A stretch of 64,000 bases of DNA from Deminuibacter sp966424055 (GTDB lineage: Bacteria > Bacteroidota > Bacteroidia > Chitinophagales > Chitinophagaceae), in contig CBJLMB010000034.1 in NCBI GenBank assembly GCA_966424055.1, forward strand, positions 7,624 through 71,623, in the 5' to 3' direction. Below the pieces are notes generated by a model. That model was not told the origin of the DNA, searched no databases, and was given only the letters and a program-made list of their open reading frames with translations. The translations under genes were made by a program, and so were the position numbers. How positions within the stretch are numbered: position 1 is the stretch's first letter; every line of letters starts with the position of its first letter. Positions 1-7,793 of the stretch are shown here, piece after piece.

Positions 1-9
1 TATTATATT

Positions 10-1989
10 TTAGGCATCTATCTTGGCATATTTTGCGTGACTTTCAATGAAATCCCTGCGGGGTGCCACTTCGTCACCCATCAGCATGCTGAAAATGCGG
101 TCAGCTTCGGCTGCACTTTCAATGGTTACCTGTTTCAGTGTACGGCGTGCAGGATCCATCGTTGTTTCCCACAATTGTTCGGCATTCATCTCGCCCAAAC
201 CTTTGTACCGCTGAATGGTAACGCTGTCTTCTTTTCCGCCGCCGAGTTTTTCAATCAGCTGTTTACGCTGTTCTTCATTATAGGCATAAGCCTGTTCTTT
301 GTTTTTCTTCACCAGGTACAGTGGGGGCTGTGCTAGGTAAACATAACCATGTTCCACCAGCTCTTTCATATAGCGGAAAATGAAAGTGAGGATCAGTGTG
401 GCGATATGCGAACCATCCACGTCGGCATCGGTCATGATGATCAGCTTATGGTAACGAAGCTTGGTCAGGTTCAGCGCTTTTGGATCTTCGGGTGTGCCAA
501 TGGTTACACCCATAGCGGTAAAAATATTGCGGATCTCTTCGTTTTCGTAGATTTTATGCTCCATTGCTTTTTCCACATTGAGAATTTTACCCCTCAGTGG
601 CAGGATGGCCTGGAAGCTTCTCTCGCGGCCCTGTTTGGCGGTTCCACCGGCCGAATCACCTTCGACCAGGTATAATTCGCATCGCTCGGCATCTCTTTCA
701 GAGCAGTCGGCCAGTTTTCCGGGTAAGCCACCACCGCTCAGCACGGTTTTACGCTGTACCATTTCCCGGGCTTTTTTGGCCGCAACACGGGCCTGCGCCG
801 CAAGAATGATCTTCTGGATAACGTTTTTCGCCTCTTTCGGGTTTTCTTCCAGGTAGTTTTCCAACGCTTTGGCCACGGTGGTCTGCACAATACCGCTCAC
901 CTCGCTGTTACCCAGCTTGGTTTTCGTTTGTCCTTCAAACTGCGGTTCAGGTACTTTTACCGAAACAATAGCGCTCAAACCTTCCCTGAAATCATCGCCT
1001 TCCACATCTACTTTGGCTTTATCGAACAAACCTTCCTTATCACCATACGATTTAAACACCCTGGTGAGTGCCTGGCGGAAACCGGTTACATGGGTACCAC
1101 CTTCAATGGTATTGATATTGTTAACGTAAGAGAAAATATGCTCTTTAAAATCATCATTGTACGTCATGGCCACTTCTACCGCCACATTGGTGGATTCATC
1201 CAGGCCTTCCACGTATAATGTTTTGGCAATAAGCGGGTTGCGTTTACCGCTCTGGTCCAGCATTTCCACGAATTCTACGATACCGCCTTCGCTGTAAAAA
1301 TTCTTGCTGTAGGGGTTACCGTTTTCGTCTTTCTCCCGCAAATCGATGAGTGTGATGCTGATACGTTTATTGAGGTAAGCCAGCTCGCGCAAACGGCCTT
1401 CCAGTATGTCTTTGTTATAAACAGTTGTCTGGAAAATGCTGCCATCGGGCCAGAAATGGATCAGGGTACCGGTTTTATCGGTTACACCTGTTTCCCTTAC
1501 AGCGTATTGGGGAATACCTGTACGGTATTCCTGCTCAAATATTTTGCCTTCGCGGTGTACGGTAGCCTGTAGTACGGTGCTCAATGCGTTTACGCAGCTT
1601 ACACCCACACCATGCAAACCACCAGATACTTTGTAGGTGTTCTTATCGAATTTACCACCTGCATGCAGTACAGTCATTACAATTTCCAGAGCACTGCGCT
1701 GTTCTTTGGTATTGATACCGGTGGGGATACCACGGCCATCGTCCAGAACACTGATGGAATTGTCTTCATGAATGGTTACGATAATGTTTTTACAGTAGCC
1801 GGCCAGTGCTTCGTCGATCGAGTTGTCTACTACTTCATAAACGAGGTGGTGCAATCCTTTAACTCCCACATCACCGATATACATCGCCGGTCTTTTACGT
1901 ACCGCTTCTAGACCTTCCAATACCTGAATACTATCGGCGCCATAGCCATTTTGGGTAGTGGCTGCAACGCTTGTAACTTCTTCACTCAT
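10..1989 (-). CDS. gyrB: DNA gyrase subunit B
   Basis: ATPase subunit of DNA gyrase, which with GyrA introduces negative supercoils. The 659 residues show the GHKL ATPase elements (DNSIDEA near residue 56, DDGRGIP, GGLHGVG), the transducer domain, and the TOPRIM domain with EGDSAGG near 443 and TDADVDG near 520, ending in the conserved RYKGLGEMN segment. The length is that of the short GyrB form, lacking the large TOPRIM insertion of enterobacterial GyrB (about 800 residues). EGDSAGG and the overall fit favour GyrB over ParE, but ParE is the only realistic alternative. The ATG at 1989 lies about 40 bases after a good -7 box. No gyrA is in the window. Confidence 0.95.
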   Translation of the reverse strand: MSEEVTSVAATTQNGYGADSIQVLEGLEAVRKRPAMYIGDVGVKGLHHLVYEVVDNSIDEALAGYCKNIIVTIHEDNSISVLDDGRGIPTGINTKEQRSALEIVMTVLHAGGKFDKNTYKVSGGLHGVGVSCVNALSTVLQATVHREGKIFEQEYRTGIPQYAVRETGVTDKTGTLIHFWPDGSIFQTTVYNKDILEGRLRELAYLNKRISITLIDLREKDENGNPYSKNFYSEGGIVEFVEMLDQSGKRNPLIAKTLYVEGLDESTNVAVEVAMTYNDDFKEHIFSYVNNINTIEGGTHVTGFRQALTRVFKSYGDKEGLFDKAKVDVEGDDFREGLSAIVSVKVPEPQFEGQTKTKLGNSEVSGIVQTTVAKALENYLEENPKEAKNVIQKIILAAQARVAAKKAREMVQRKTVLSGGGLPGKLADCSERDAERCELYLVEGDSAGGTAKQGRERSFQAILPLRGKILNVEKAMEHKIYENEEIRNIFTAMGVTIGTPEDPKALNLTKLRYHKLIIMTDADVDGSHIATLILTFIFRYMKELVEHGYVYLAQPPLYLVKKNKEQAYAYNEEQRKQLIEKLGGGKEDSVTIQRYKGLGEMNAEQLWETTMDPARRTLKQVTIESAAEADRIFSMLMGDEVAPRRDFIESHAKYAKIDA

Positions 1990-2030
1990 ATGATTGTTAT
2001 CCTGGGTTTTAGTACTTGATTCAAAGCTGG

Positions 2031-2038
2031 CAAAATTA
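2031..2038 (-). promoter_or_regulatory. gyrB promoter, -7 box TAATTTTG
   Basis: Read on the minus strand, TAATTTTG matches the Bacteroidota -7 consensus TAnnTTTG exactly and sits 41 bases before the gyrB ATG. A clear TTG -33 box at the usual spacing is not visible; the upstream stretch instead carries two TGTAAA copies. Confidence 0.55.
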
Positions 2039-2203
2039 CGGAATTTACAGGGGTTTACAGCCTAAAATCAGGCCGATTTTGCCGGATTTTGCAGTTTGTG
2101 GGAAGCCTGTGGAAACAAGGCTGTGCCGGTGGCAGGGAGCCAGGCTGCAACCAGGTGGTTTCGTCATGAAATTGCCACAATTTGCCTGATAACCGGTGAA
2201 TGC

Positions 2204-2233
2204 TTGCAGTTATATGTAGATACATTAATTTTG
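2204..2233 (+). promoter_or_regulatory. Promoter of the AraC-type regulator gene
   Basis: TTG (2204-2206), a 19-base spacer and TAATTTTG (2226-2233) fit the Bacteroidota consensus TTG-N17-23-TAnnTTTG. It overlaps the first codons of the longest frame (from 2200), which argues that translation starts at 2242 or later. The distance from the -7 box to the ATG at 2242 is only 8 bases, so the mRNA would be leaderless or nearly so. Confidence 0.6.
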
Positions 2234-2241
2234 TCCGCACT

Positions 2242-3165
2242 ATGAAGCAGGTATTGGACATCTTAAGAGTGGCACACAGGAATACAATAGAACCATCTAT
2301 GAATTTGCTGCATATGAAAGAGCAGCATATCCCGGGATCCATCCAATACGTTATCCGGCGGTATTATGCCCAGCAGCAATGGCAAAGCGATGATACCGGG
2401 ATGCTGGTATACCATTACAATGACCAGGACCCACAGGAAAATTTTCTCGAACTGCGTTACTGTATCACCGGCAATAAATACTGCTTTGAAAAAAGCTGTG
2501 CACAGTGTAATGAACTGCCTACACAGAACTGCAGCGGCAAACATGAAACGGTGGATGTTTTTTCTTTCCATTTTTCTTCCACTTTTCTTTACCAGTTTGT
2601 GCACAATGTAAAGCTGAGCAACCGGAAAGATGAGGTGCTGGCTTTTAAACACCCGAATTCTTTTACCAAAATATTCCCTGTTTGCAGCCGCAAACGCATG
2701 GCACTGGATGCACTGCTGAACCATAGCTATTCTGGTTCGCTGGAAAATATTTTTGTCAACGCCAAAGTGCATGAACTGCTGTTATACAGCCTGGAATGCC
2801 TGGTTGACGAAAAAGAGGAAGGCTTCAACTGTAAATTTCTTGCAGATGAAAAAGGGCGCGATCGTATTTACCAGGCCAGGGATATTTTACTGCAGCATAT
2901 CGGCGATCCCATCACCATCAAGGAGCTTAGCCGCAAAGTAGCCATGAACGAATGCTACCTGAAAAAAGGATTTAAAGAAGTATTCGGCACTACAATATTC
3001 GATTTTTACCAGCAGCAGCGTATGGAGCATGCCAAATACCTGTTGTACGAAAAATCATTGAGTGTAACAGATGTATCTGCACTACTGGGTTATTCTTCCA
3101 TCTCGCATTTCTCTGCAGCATTTAAAAAGCATACAGGGCTGAAACCCTGTGATCTGATTAAATAG
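2242..3165 (+). CDS. AraC-family transcriptional regulator with cysteine cluster
   Basis: Probable DNA-binding regulator of 307 residues. The C-terminal 100 residues form the double helix-turn-helix of AraC/XylS proteins (KELSRKVAMNECYLKKGF, then SVTDVSALLGYSSISHFSAAFKK). The N-terminal domain is not recognised, but residues 74-101 carry a dense Cys/His set (C74, C81, C86, C89, C97, H101; spacing C-x4-C-x2-C-x7-C-x3-H) that could bind a metal, heme or an Fe-S cluster or act as a redox switch; this is inference. The longest frame starts at 2200 inside the promoter, so I chose ATG 2242; ATG 2299 is another candidate. It lies between gyrB and the heme-uptake operon, making that operon a plausible target, but no binding site has been shown. 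Confidence 0.8.
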   Translation: MKQVLDILRVAHRNTIEPSMNLLHMKEQHIPGSIQYVIRRYYAQQQWQSDDTGMLVYHYNDQDPQENFLELRYCITGNKYCFEKSCAQCNELPTQNCSGKHETVDVFSFHFSSTFLYQFVHNVKLSNRKDEVLAFKHPNSFTKIFPVCSRKRMALDALLNHSYSGSLENIFVNAKVHELLLYSLECLVDEKEEGFNCKFLADEKGRDRIYQARDILLQHIGDPITIKELSRKVAMNECYLKKGFKEVFGTTIFDFYQQQRMEHAKYLLYEKSLSVTDVSALLGYSSISHFSAAFKKHTGLKPCDLIK

Positions 3166-3175
3166 CCAATAAATC

Positions 3176-3210
3176 CAGCTATCCCATAGCTCGCAGAGAT
3201 GGAATAGCTG
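3176..3210. other. Inverted repeat between convergent genes
   Basis: Arms 3176-3186 and 3200-3210 pair over 11 positions with one mismatch and a 13-base loop, just after the AraC-type gene. On the plus strand it is followed by a run of A rather than T, so it is a poor intrinsic terminator; it may only stabilise the mRNA end. Confidence 0.3.
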
Positions 3211-3410
3211 AAAAAATAGCCGCCCCAGGAATAGGGCCGCATAGTCCACATGAGAATTGTGATAGTTATGTTGAAGCCGGAAGGAATGGCTCACACCATG
3301 ACCCGCAGGCTTTGAGAACGGGAATGTAACAGTCGTACTCAATGATGCACTTCCTGCTGGGCGATGTATCCCGGATCGACTACCTGCCTGCAGCTTTTAC
3401 CAGCATATAT

Positions 3411-3770
3411 TTAGCTCAAATCATTTTGATCCTGCTTATTGAACAGGCCGATCATTTGCAATGACCGCAGTTCAGTATCGGCATGGTCGAGCATGCGGTT
3501 GAAATCTGTCAGCTCAATATGACTGAACAACAGGTTCAGTCCTTCGCAGGGTGTAGGCACCCTGATGGATTTTACATGGGCTTCACTGCTGTCATGGGGT
3601 ACATATTGTTTTTCTTCAATCTGCTTTAGCCAGTATTTGAAATGCCCGAATGCAGACTGGTGAAAGGTGATAAGTATGTTTCCATAGCCTATCTGGATAT
3701 TGCTGCAATGCGAGCATTTTACCACATAACCGTAGTCATTATCGTAATACAAGGTTTGGAAACGGCACAT
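3411..3770 (-). CDS. Small CxxC protein, DUF6686-like
   Basis: A 119-residue protein without signal peptide or membrane segment. From memory it resembles the Bacteroidota family DUF6686 (N-terminus MCRFQTLYY, then VVKCSHCSNIQIGYGN), whose function is unknown to me. The C-x2-C pair in the KCSHC segment plus Cys2 could form a small metal site. It is the last gene in the direction of the hmu operon, 163 bases after hmuS and beyond a terminator-like hairpin, so it may be transcribed separately or by read-through. The location suggests a link to heme or iron metabolism, but nothing in the sequence proves this. Confidence 0.6.
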   Translation of the reverse strand: MCRFQTLYYDNDYGYVVKCSHCSNIQIGYGNILITFHQSAFGHFKYWLKQIEEKQYVPHDSSEAHVKSIRVPTPCEGLNLLFSHIELTDFNRMLDHADTELRSLQMIGLFNKQDQNDLS

Positions 3771-3870
3771 AGGTCAATAATTATTTGAACAAACTTCCTG
3801 AACATTAGGCAGGGCCGTTTACATTTTTGGAAAACGATTTGTCGAGAACGGGAACTTGTACCGCAGGATT

Positions 3871-3915
3871 AAAAACATCCACAGGCCAGGACTGCAATGC
3901 CTTTGCTGTGGATGT
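3871..3915 (-). terminator. Probable intrinsic terminator of hmuS
   Basis: Perfect 10-bp arms ACATCCACAG (3875-3884) and CTGTGGATGT (3906-3915) enclose a 21-base loop. Read on the minus strand the second arm runs into TTTTT, as expected for a Rho-independent terminator just downstream of hmuS. The long loop makes it moderate in quality. Confidence 0.6.
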
Positions 3916-3933
3916 ACTTGCGTTATGTTGGTT

Positions 3934-4980
3934 TTATACAGCCGCCGGTTGTATAGCCAGTGTTTGAATGCCATTGGTCCACACAGGGTCTTCAGCCTGG
4001 CCGGGTTTGCGTTTACCAAAGAACTGAACAATCAGTTCGCCCTTTTCATCGTACAGTTCAAGAGAATGAACCGGTCCATCGGCAGTAGGCTTTTGTACCA
4101 GCCAGGTTGACTGGATACTGTCCAGTTTAAGGTGCAGGTTAAATTGTTCATCCATTACATTGATCCATCCGGGGATCTGCAATATGTTTTTAACAGGGCC
4201 GGTATGTATTTGTATAGATCCGTGGTTGCCTGTAAAAACCATGATCTGCCAGTGCTGGTCTGCAGCCTGGTGCAGCAGGCGGATAACCGTATCGTTGGGC
4301 AGCTGCCTGGCAAATGAGCCGGCGATCGTCAATGCATGCAGCCGGGATACCTGGTGTTTTTTCAGCAGGGGAAAAAAATCGTGCGTGTCTTTTAATGCGG
4401 CCCAGTCATTTCTGAAAGCAGTAATATCAACCGCTGCATTTTTATAAACAGGTGGCTCGGGTGCGGGTTGCAGCTGCAATATTGCAGATTGTTCTGCTGC
4501 AGAAAAGTTCCGTGCCAGTGTTTCAAAAGCGCCCTCATTACTTTGCGGCTGCAGAAATATTTTGATCACTGCAGTGCCCTGCCTGTCGAATACCTGTATC
4601 GAGTTTTTAAAGCCGGCTTCCTCATCGTTGAAAACTGCATAAGCAAAAGCCCAGGTTCTGAGGAAAAGGCGGAGATCAATATCCGCACCCAGTACCAGCC
4701 CTGTATGATGGCTGACAGATACCTCTTCAAAAACACCCTTGCGTTCATGCACACAATGTTCATTACGGGTGAGCACCATCACATAGCCCAGCTGCGGCAA
4801 TGACTGCAGCAGCGCCGTAAAATCGTCATTCAGCTGCAGCACGCTGCTGCCGTTGAATGCGGCTAAAATAGAAGCTTCAGTGGTATTTAATTGCCTGGCA
4901 GCATCGCGGATGCGGACGCGGGGCTGCTCTTTTTTAAAAGCGAGCCAGGTATGCTTCAGGCTGAGTTGTTCAGTTGGCAT
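3934..4980 (-). CDS. hmuS: Hemin-degrading/heme-chaperone protein, HemS/HmuS family
   Basis: Cytoplasmic protein that receives imported heme and releases its iron or passes it on. The 348 residues contain the duplicated HemS domain: NEHCVHERKG at 73-82 in the first half and GNHGSIQIHTGPV near 251-263 in the second, followed by FNLHLKLD and WLVQKPT. His200 in the DTHDFF segment aligns by eye with the axial heme histidine of HemS/PhuS/ShuS. Length matches the family (about 340-350). It starts 11 bases after hmuV stops, completing the hmuTUVS set. Whether it truly degrades heme or only traffics it differs between family members. Confidence 0.9.
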   Translation of the reverse strand: MPTEQLSLKHTWLAFKKEQPRVRIRDAARQLNTTEASILAAFNGSSVLQLNDDFTALLQSLPQLGYVMVLTRNEHCVHERKGVFEEVSVSHHTGLVLGADIDLRLFLRTWAFAYAVFNDEEAGFKNSIQVFDRQGTAVIKIFLQPQSNEGAFETLARNFSAAEQSAILQLQPAPEPPVYKNAAVDITAFRNDWAALKDTHDFFPLLKKHQVSRLHALTIAGSFARQLPNDTVIRLLHQAADQHWQIMVFTGNHGSIQIHTGPVKNILQIPGWINVMDEQFNLHLKLDSIQSTWLVQKPTADGPVHSLELYDEKGELIVQFFGKRKPGQAEDPVWTNGIQTLAIQPAAV

Positions 4981-4991
4981 TATGGTAGTTT

Positions 4992-5804
4992 TTATGAGTG
5001 AATAATGGAATGTATTTTAGGGTGAAGTGCCGGAACGATGAAAGGGAAAGCGTACTGCTCATGCTGCAGTATATTTACTTCCACGCCATACACGGAACGG
5101 ATAATACCGGGCTGCAACACTGTATGTGGCGTTCCCTGGGTGAATATGCGGCCCTGTTTCAGCAGGATGATCCTGTCAGCAAACTGTGCAGCCAGGTTGA
5201 GATCGTGGAGCACCACTATTACACAACTATTTTGACGGGCCACTTCTTTGGCTTTGTTCATGCATAACTGTTGTTGCAGGTAATCCATGCTGGCAGTGGG
5301 TTCATCCAGCAACAGTATTTTATGGTGCATCCCTGTTGTGCCATACAATTGCGCCAGCACTCTTGCCAGCTGTACCCTTTGCTGTTCACCGCCCGAGAGT
5401 GTACCAAACTGGCGGTTGCTGAATGTGCTTACCTGCATTTCTTCCATACAGTCTGCAACTATTTTTTTATCCAGTGCCGCCGGTGATTGTTTAAAATGCG
5501 GGTAACGTCCCATGAGCACTACTTCTTCGCAGGTGAAAGGCAATGAAAGCGCATAATGCTGTGTAAGTACGGCCCTGCAGCAGGCCAGCTCTGCGGTGCT
5601 GTATCGCTGCAGGTTGCGGCCATTCAATTGTATGCTGCCCGACTGCGGTTGTTTATCACCCGACAATAACCGCAGTAATGTTGATTTACCTGCACCATTC
5701 GGTCCAAGCAATACAGTGAACTCACCGGGTAAGGCGGTGAAAGATACCTGTTGCAGTATTTTTTTTCTGCCGGCGGCATAGTGGATATCGTTTACCTGGA
5801 TCAT
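4992..5804 (-). CDS. hmuV: Heme ABC transporter ATP-binding protein
   Basis: ATPase that powers heme import across the inner membrane with HmuU and HmuT. The 270 residues contain Walker A GPNGAGKST (34-42), signature LSGGEQQR (136-143), Walker B ILLLDEPT (163-170) and the switch histidine in VVLHDLN (H200). Its ATG overlaps the hmuU stop codon by four bases (ATGA arrangement), implying translational coupling. The family also serves siderophores and cobalamin; heme is assigned from the neighbours hmuT, hmuS, hmuY and hmuR. Confidence 0.92.
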   Translation of the reverse strand: MIQVNDIHYAAGRKKILQQVSFTALPGEFTVLLGPNGAGKSTLLRLLSGDKQPQSGSIQLNGRNLQRYSTAELACCRAVLTQHYALSLPFTCEEVVLMGRYPHFKQSPAALDKKIVADCMEEMQVSTFSNRQFGTLSGGEQQRVQLARVLAQLYGTTGMHHKILLLDEPTASMDYLQQQLCMNKAKEVARQNSCVIVVLHDLNLAAQFADRIILLKQGRIFTQGTPHTVLQPGIIRSVYGVEVNILQHEQYAFPFIVPALHPKIHSIIHS

Positions 5805-6853
5805 GCGGTATAATTGACGAGTTGCTTTTTCTGTTTTACCAGTAGTACAATGAACAACGGGGCGCCCAGTACTGCAGTAACAATGCCAATGGGCAGTTCT
5901 GCAGGTGCCAGTATTGTCCGGCTCAGCACATCTGCGAGGGTGAGCAGTGTAGCGCCTGCCAGGGCGCAGTTGGGCAGTAGGTAGCGATGGTCGCTTCCGC
6001 CGGCGGTGCGCAGTATATGGGGAACGATCAAACCCACGAAGCCGATAATGCCCGATACCGCTACACAGGCACCCACTGCCAGCGCCACCAGCGACAGCAC
6101 CATCCGTTTCAGCTGTTTTACATTCACACCGAGATACAATGCTTCGGCCTCACCCAGTGCAAATGCATTGAGCGATTTGGCCAGCAGGGGCAGCATGATC
6201 ACGGGCACTATTACAAAGGGGAGCATCACTAGCACATTCTGCCAGCTTGCGGCGCCCAGGCTGCCCAGCAACCAGAAGCTGATACTGCGCAGCTGTTCAT
6301 TGTTGGCCGAAAAAGTGGCCAGGCTGGTAAGCGCATTACACAGCGCATTCACCGCCAGCCCTGCCAGCAGCAATGTTGCCATGGATGTTTGACCACCTGT
6401 TCTTGAAAGCCGCAATACCAGCAGGGAAGTAATACCGGCGCCGGCAAAAGTGGCAATATTGATAAGATAATATTCGAGAAAATGATTGCCTGTCATAAAA
6501 GACAGGCTTGCAGACAAAACGATCATCCATACTGCAAAAACAGAGGCCCCCGATGAAATACCGATCAGTATAGGGTCGGCCATGGGATTGCGGAACAGCC
6601 CCTGCAATGCAGCCCCTGATGCGGCAAGCCCCGCGCCCACCAATACGGCCATGCATACACGGGGCAAACGTATCTGCAGCAGCACATTGGCCATGCCTTC
6701 ATTGTACTCAACAGGCAGATGTACACCCAGCTTACTGAAAAGAATGGCCAGTACCTGCATAGGTGAAATATGCATGGCGCCAATACCTGCAGCCAGCACT
6801 ACACTGCAGAAAAATAATAGGGTCAGCCCCAGTTGGATCCAGTATTTACGCAT
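5801..6853 (-). CDS. hmuU: Heme ABC transporter permease, FecCD/BtuC family
   Basis: Inner-membrane permease of 350 residues forming the heme channel with HmuV. It is strongly hydrophobic throughout, with about ten membrane segments, and carries the FecCD hallmarks GNPMADPILIGISSGA-like (present as FRNPMADPILIGISSGAS near 85-105) and IIGFVGLIVPHILR near 275, the latter contacting the ATPase. It lies 25 bases after hmuT and overlaps hmuV by four bases. Confidence 0.92.
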   Translation of the reverse strand: MRKYWIQLGLTLLFFCSVVLAAGIGAMHISPMQVLAILFSKLGVHLPVEYNEGMANVLLQIRLPRVCMAVLVGAGLAASGAALQGLFRNPMADPILIGISSGASVFAVWMIVLSASLSFMTGNHFLEYYLINIATFAGAGITSLLVLRLSRTGGQTSMATLLLAGLAVNALCNALTSLATFSANNEQLRSISFWLLGSLGAASWQNVLVMLPFVIVPVIMLPLLAKSLNAFALGEAEALYLGVNVKQLKRMVLSLVALAVGACVAVSGIIGFVGLIVPHILRTAGGSDHRYLLPNCALAGATLLTLADVLSRTILAPAELPIGIVTAVLGAPLFIVLLVKQKKQLVNYTA

Positions 6854-6878
6854 GTTGTACGGGTAGTTGTATAGATGA

Positions 6879-7694
6879 TCATTGCAGTTTATTGTTCAGC
6901 TCCTGTATGGCCTGTGGCAGCCTGATACCAAAACTGCTGAGCAGTTCACCATCCATGGAAATGACCTGCTTGTTTTTACCGGCTTTTGTTTGTGCAATGC
7001 CGGGCACTTTCAGCAATCCTTCTATACCACCGATACTCTTTAGGCCGCTGTCAAATAAAAGGATCACATCCGGATCTGCAGCTACCAGTGATTCTGCAGA
7101 CAATGGTTTGAAATCAGCAAAACCTGTCATCGCATTCTGTGCACCGGCCAGTGTGATGATTTTATCAATGGAAGTGCCGGTACCACTAACCATCAGTGTT
7201 CCTGCACCTCTTGCATAAATGAAGAGTACTTTTTTGCCGTTGGGTTTTATTTTCAATGTGGCTACCTGTTTATCGAACAGCTGCTGAACAGCGGGCAGTT
7301 GCTTTGAAGCACCTGTGGCCTGTGCTATTTCACCCATCAGTTTACGTGCACCCTGCAGGGTAAGCTCCTGTTTGAAAAGAACGGTTTTTACATTGGCTGC
7401 CCTGAGCTGGTCTGCCAGTTGCGGACTGAGCTGGTTATCCAGCGTGAGCACCAGCGTGGGCTGGAGAGAGAGTACCGCTTCGGCAGATATATTGCGGTTA
7501 TGCCCCACCCTCGGTTTTTGCAGCAGGCTGGGTGGATAATTGCTGGTAATATCGACACCGGCAATCTGTTGCTCCTGCCCCAGGGCACAAACTATTTCAC
7601 TGATAGTACCATTGAGGGATACGATGCGCTGCTGTGCATGCAATGCCTGCAAAAAAAACAGGGAGATGCATACATGTATCAATCGTTGTTTCAT
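6879..7694 (-). CDS. hmuT: Periplasmic heme-binding protein of the ABC importer
   Basis: Substrate-binding protein (271 residues) that carries heme from the TonB receptor to HmuUV. A signal peptide covers residues 1-20 (ending LHA, mature QQR). The fold is the helical-backbone type (PF01497): RIVSLNGTISEIVCALG near the N-terminus and LSLQPTLVL near 75-83. In characterised PhuT/ShuT/HmuT the heme-ligating tyrosine lies in a VGY-x-R-x-(I/L)SAE segment; here the equivalent reads VGHNRNISAE, putting His65 at that place. First gene of the TUVS block, 99 bases after hmuY with a hairpin between. Confidence 0.88.
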   Translation of the reverse strand: MKQRLIHVCISLFFLQALHAQQRIVSLNGTISEIVCALGQEQQIAGVDITSNYPPSLLQKPRVGHNRNISAEAVLSLQPTLVLTLDNQLSPQLADQLRAANVKTVLFKQELTLQGARKLMGEIAQATGASKQLPAVQQLFDKQVATLKIKPNGKKVLFIYARGAGTLMVSGTGTSIDKIITLAGAQNAMTGFADFKPLSAESLVAADPDVILLFDSGLKSIGGIEGLLKVPGIAQTKAGKNKQVISMDGELLSSFGIRLPQAIQELNNKLQ

Positions 7695-7723
7695 ACAAAT
7701 TGTATTAAATGAGAGGAAAAATC

Positions 7724-7745
7724 CAGCCCCGTAGAAACGAGGCTG
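7724..7745 (-). terminator. Terminator or attenuator between hmuY and hmuT
   Basis: On the minus strand an 8-bp stem (CAGCCTCG with CGGGGCTG, one G-U pair) with a 6-base loop is followed by GATTTTT. It sits between hmuY and hmuT and would separate or dampen transcription of the ABC importer relative to hmuRY. Confidence 0.55.
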
Positions 7746-7793
7746 TTTTTACTGAAACCTAGTTTACTCGCTTGTGTTCAGCTTCAGTTATGT

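Noticed and set aside
2200..2241. Upstream start of the AraC-type gene at 2200
   Set aside because: It lies inside a consensus promoter (TTG-N19-TAATTTTG), so it would not be in the mRNA.
3316..3410. Possible short gene remnant reading MMHFLLGDVSRIDYL on the plus strand
   Set aside because: About 25 codons, no recognisable family, stop codons on both sides; not enough to call a pseudogene.
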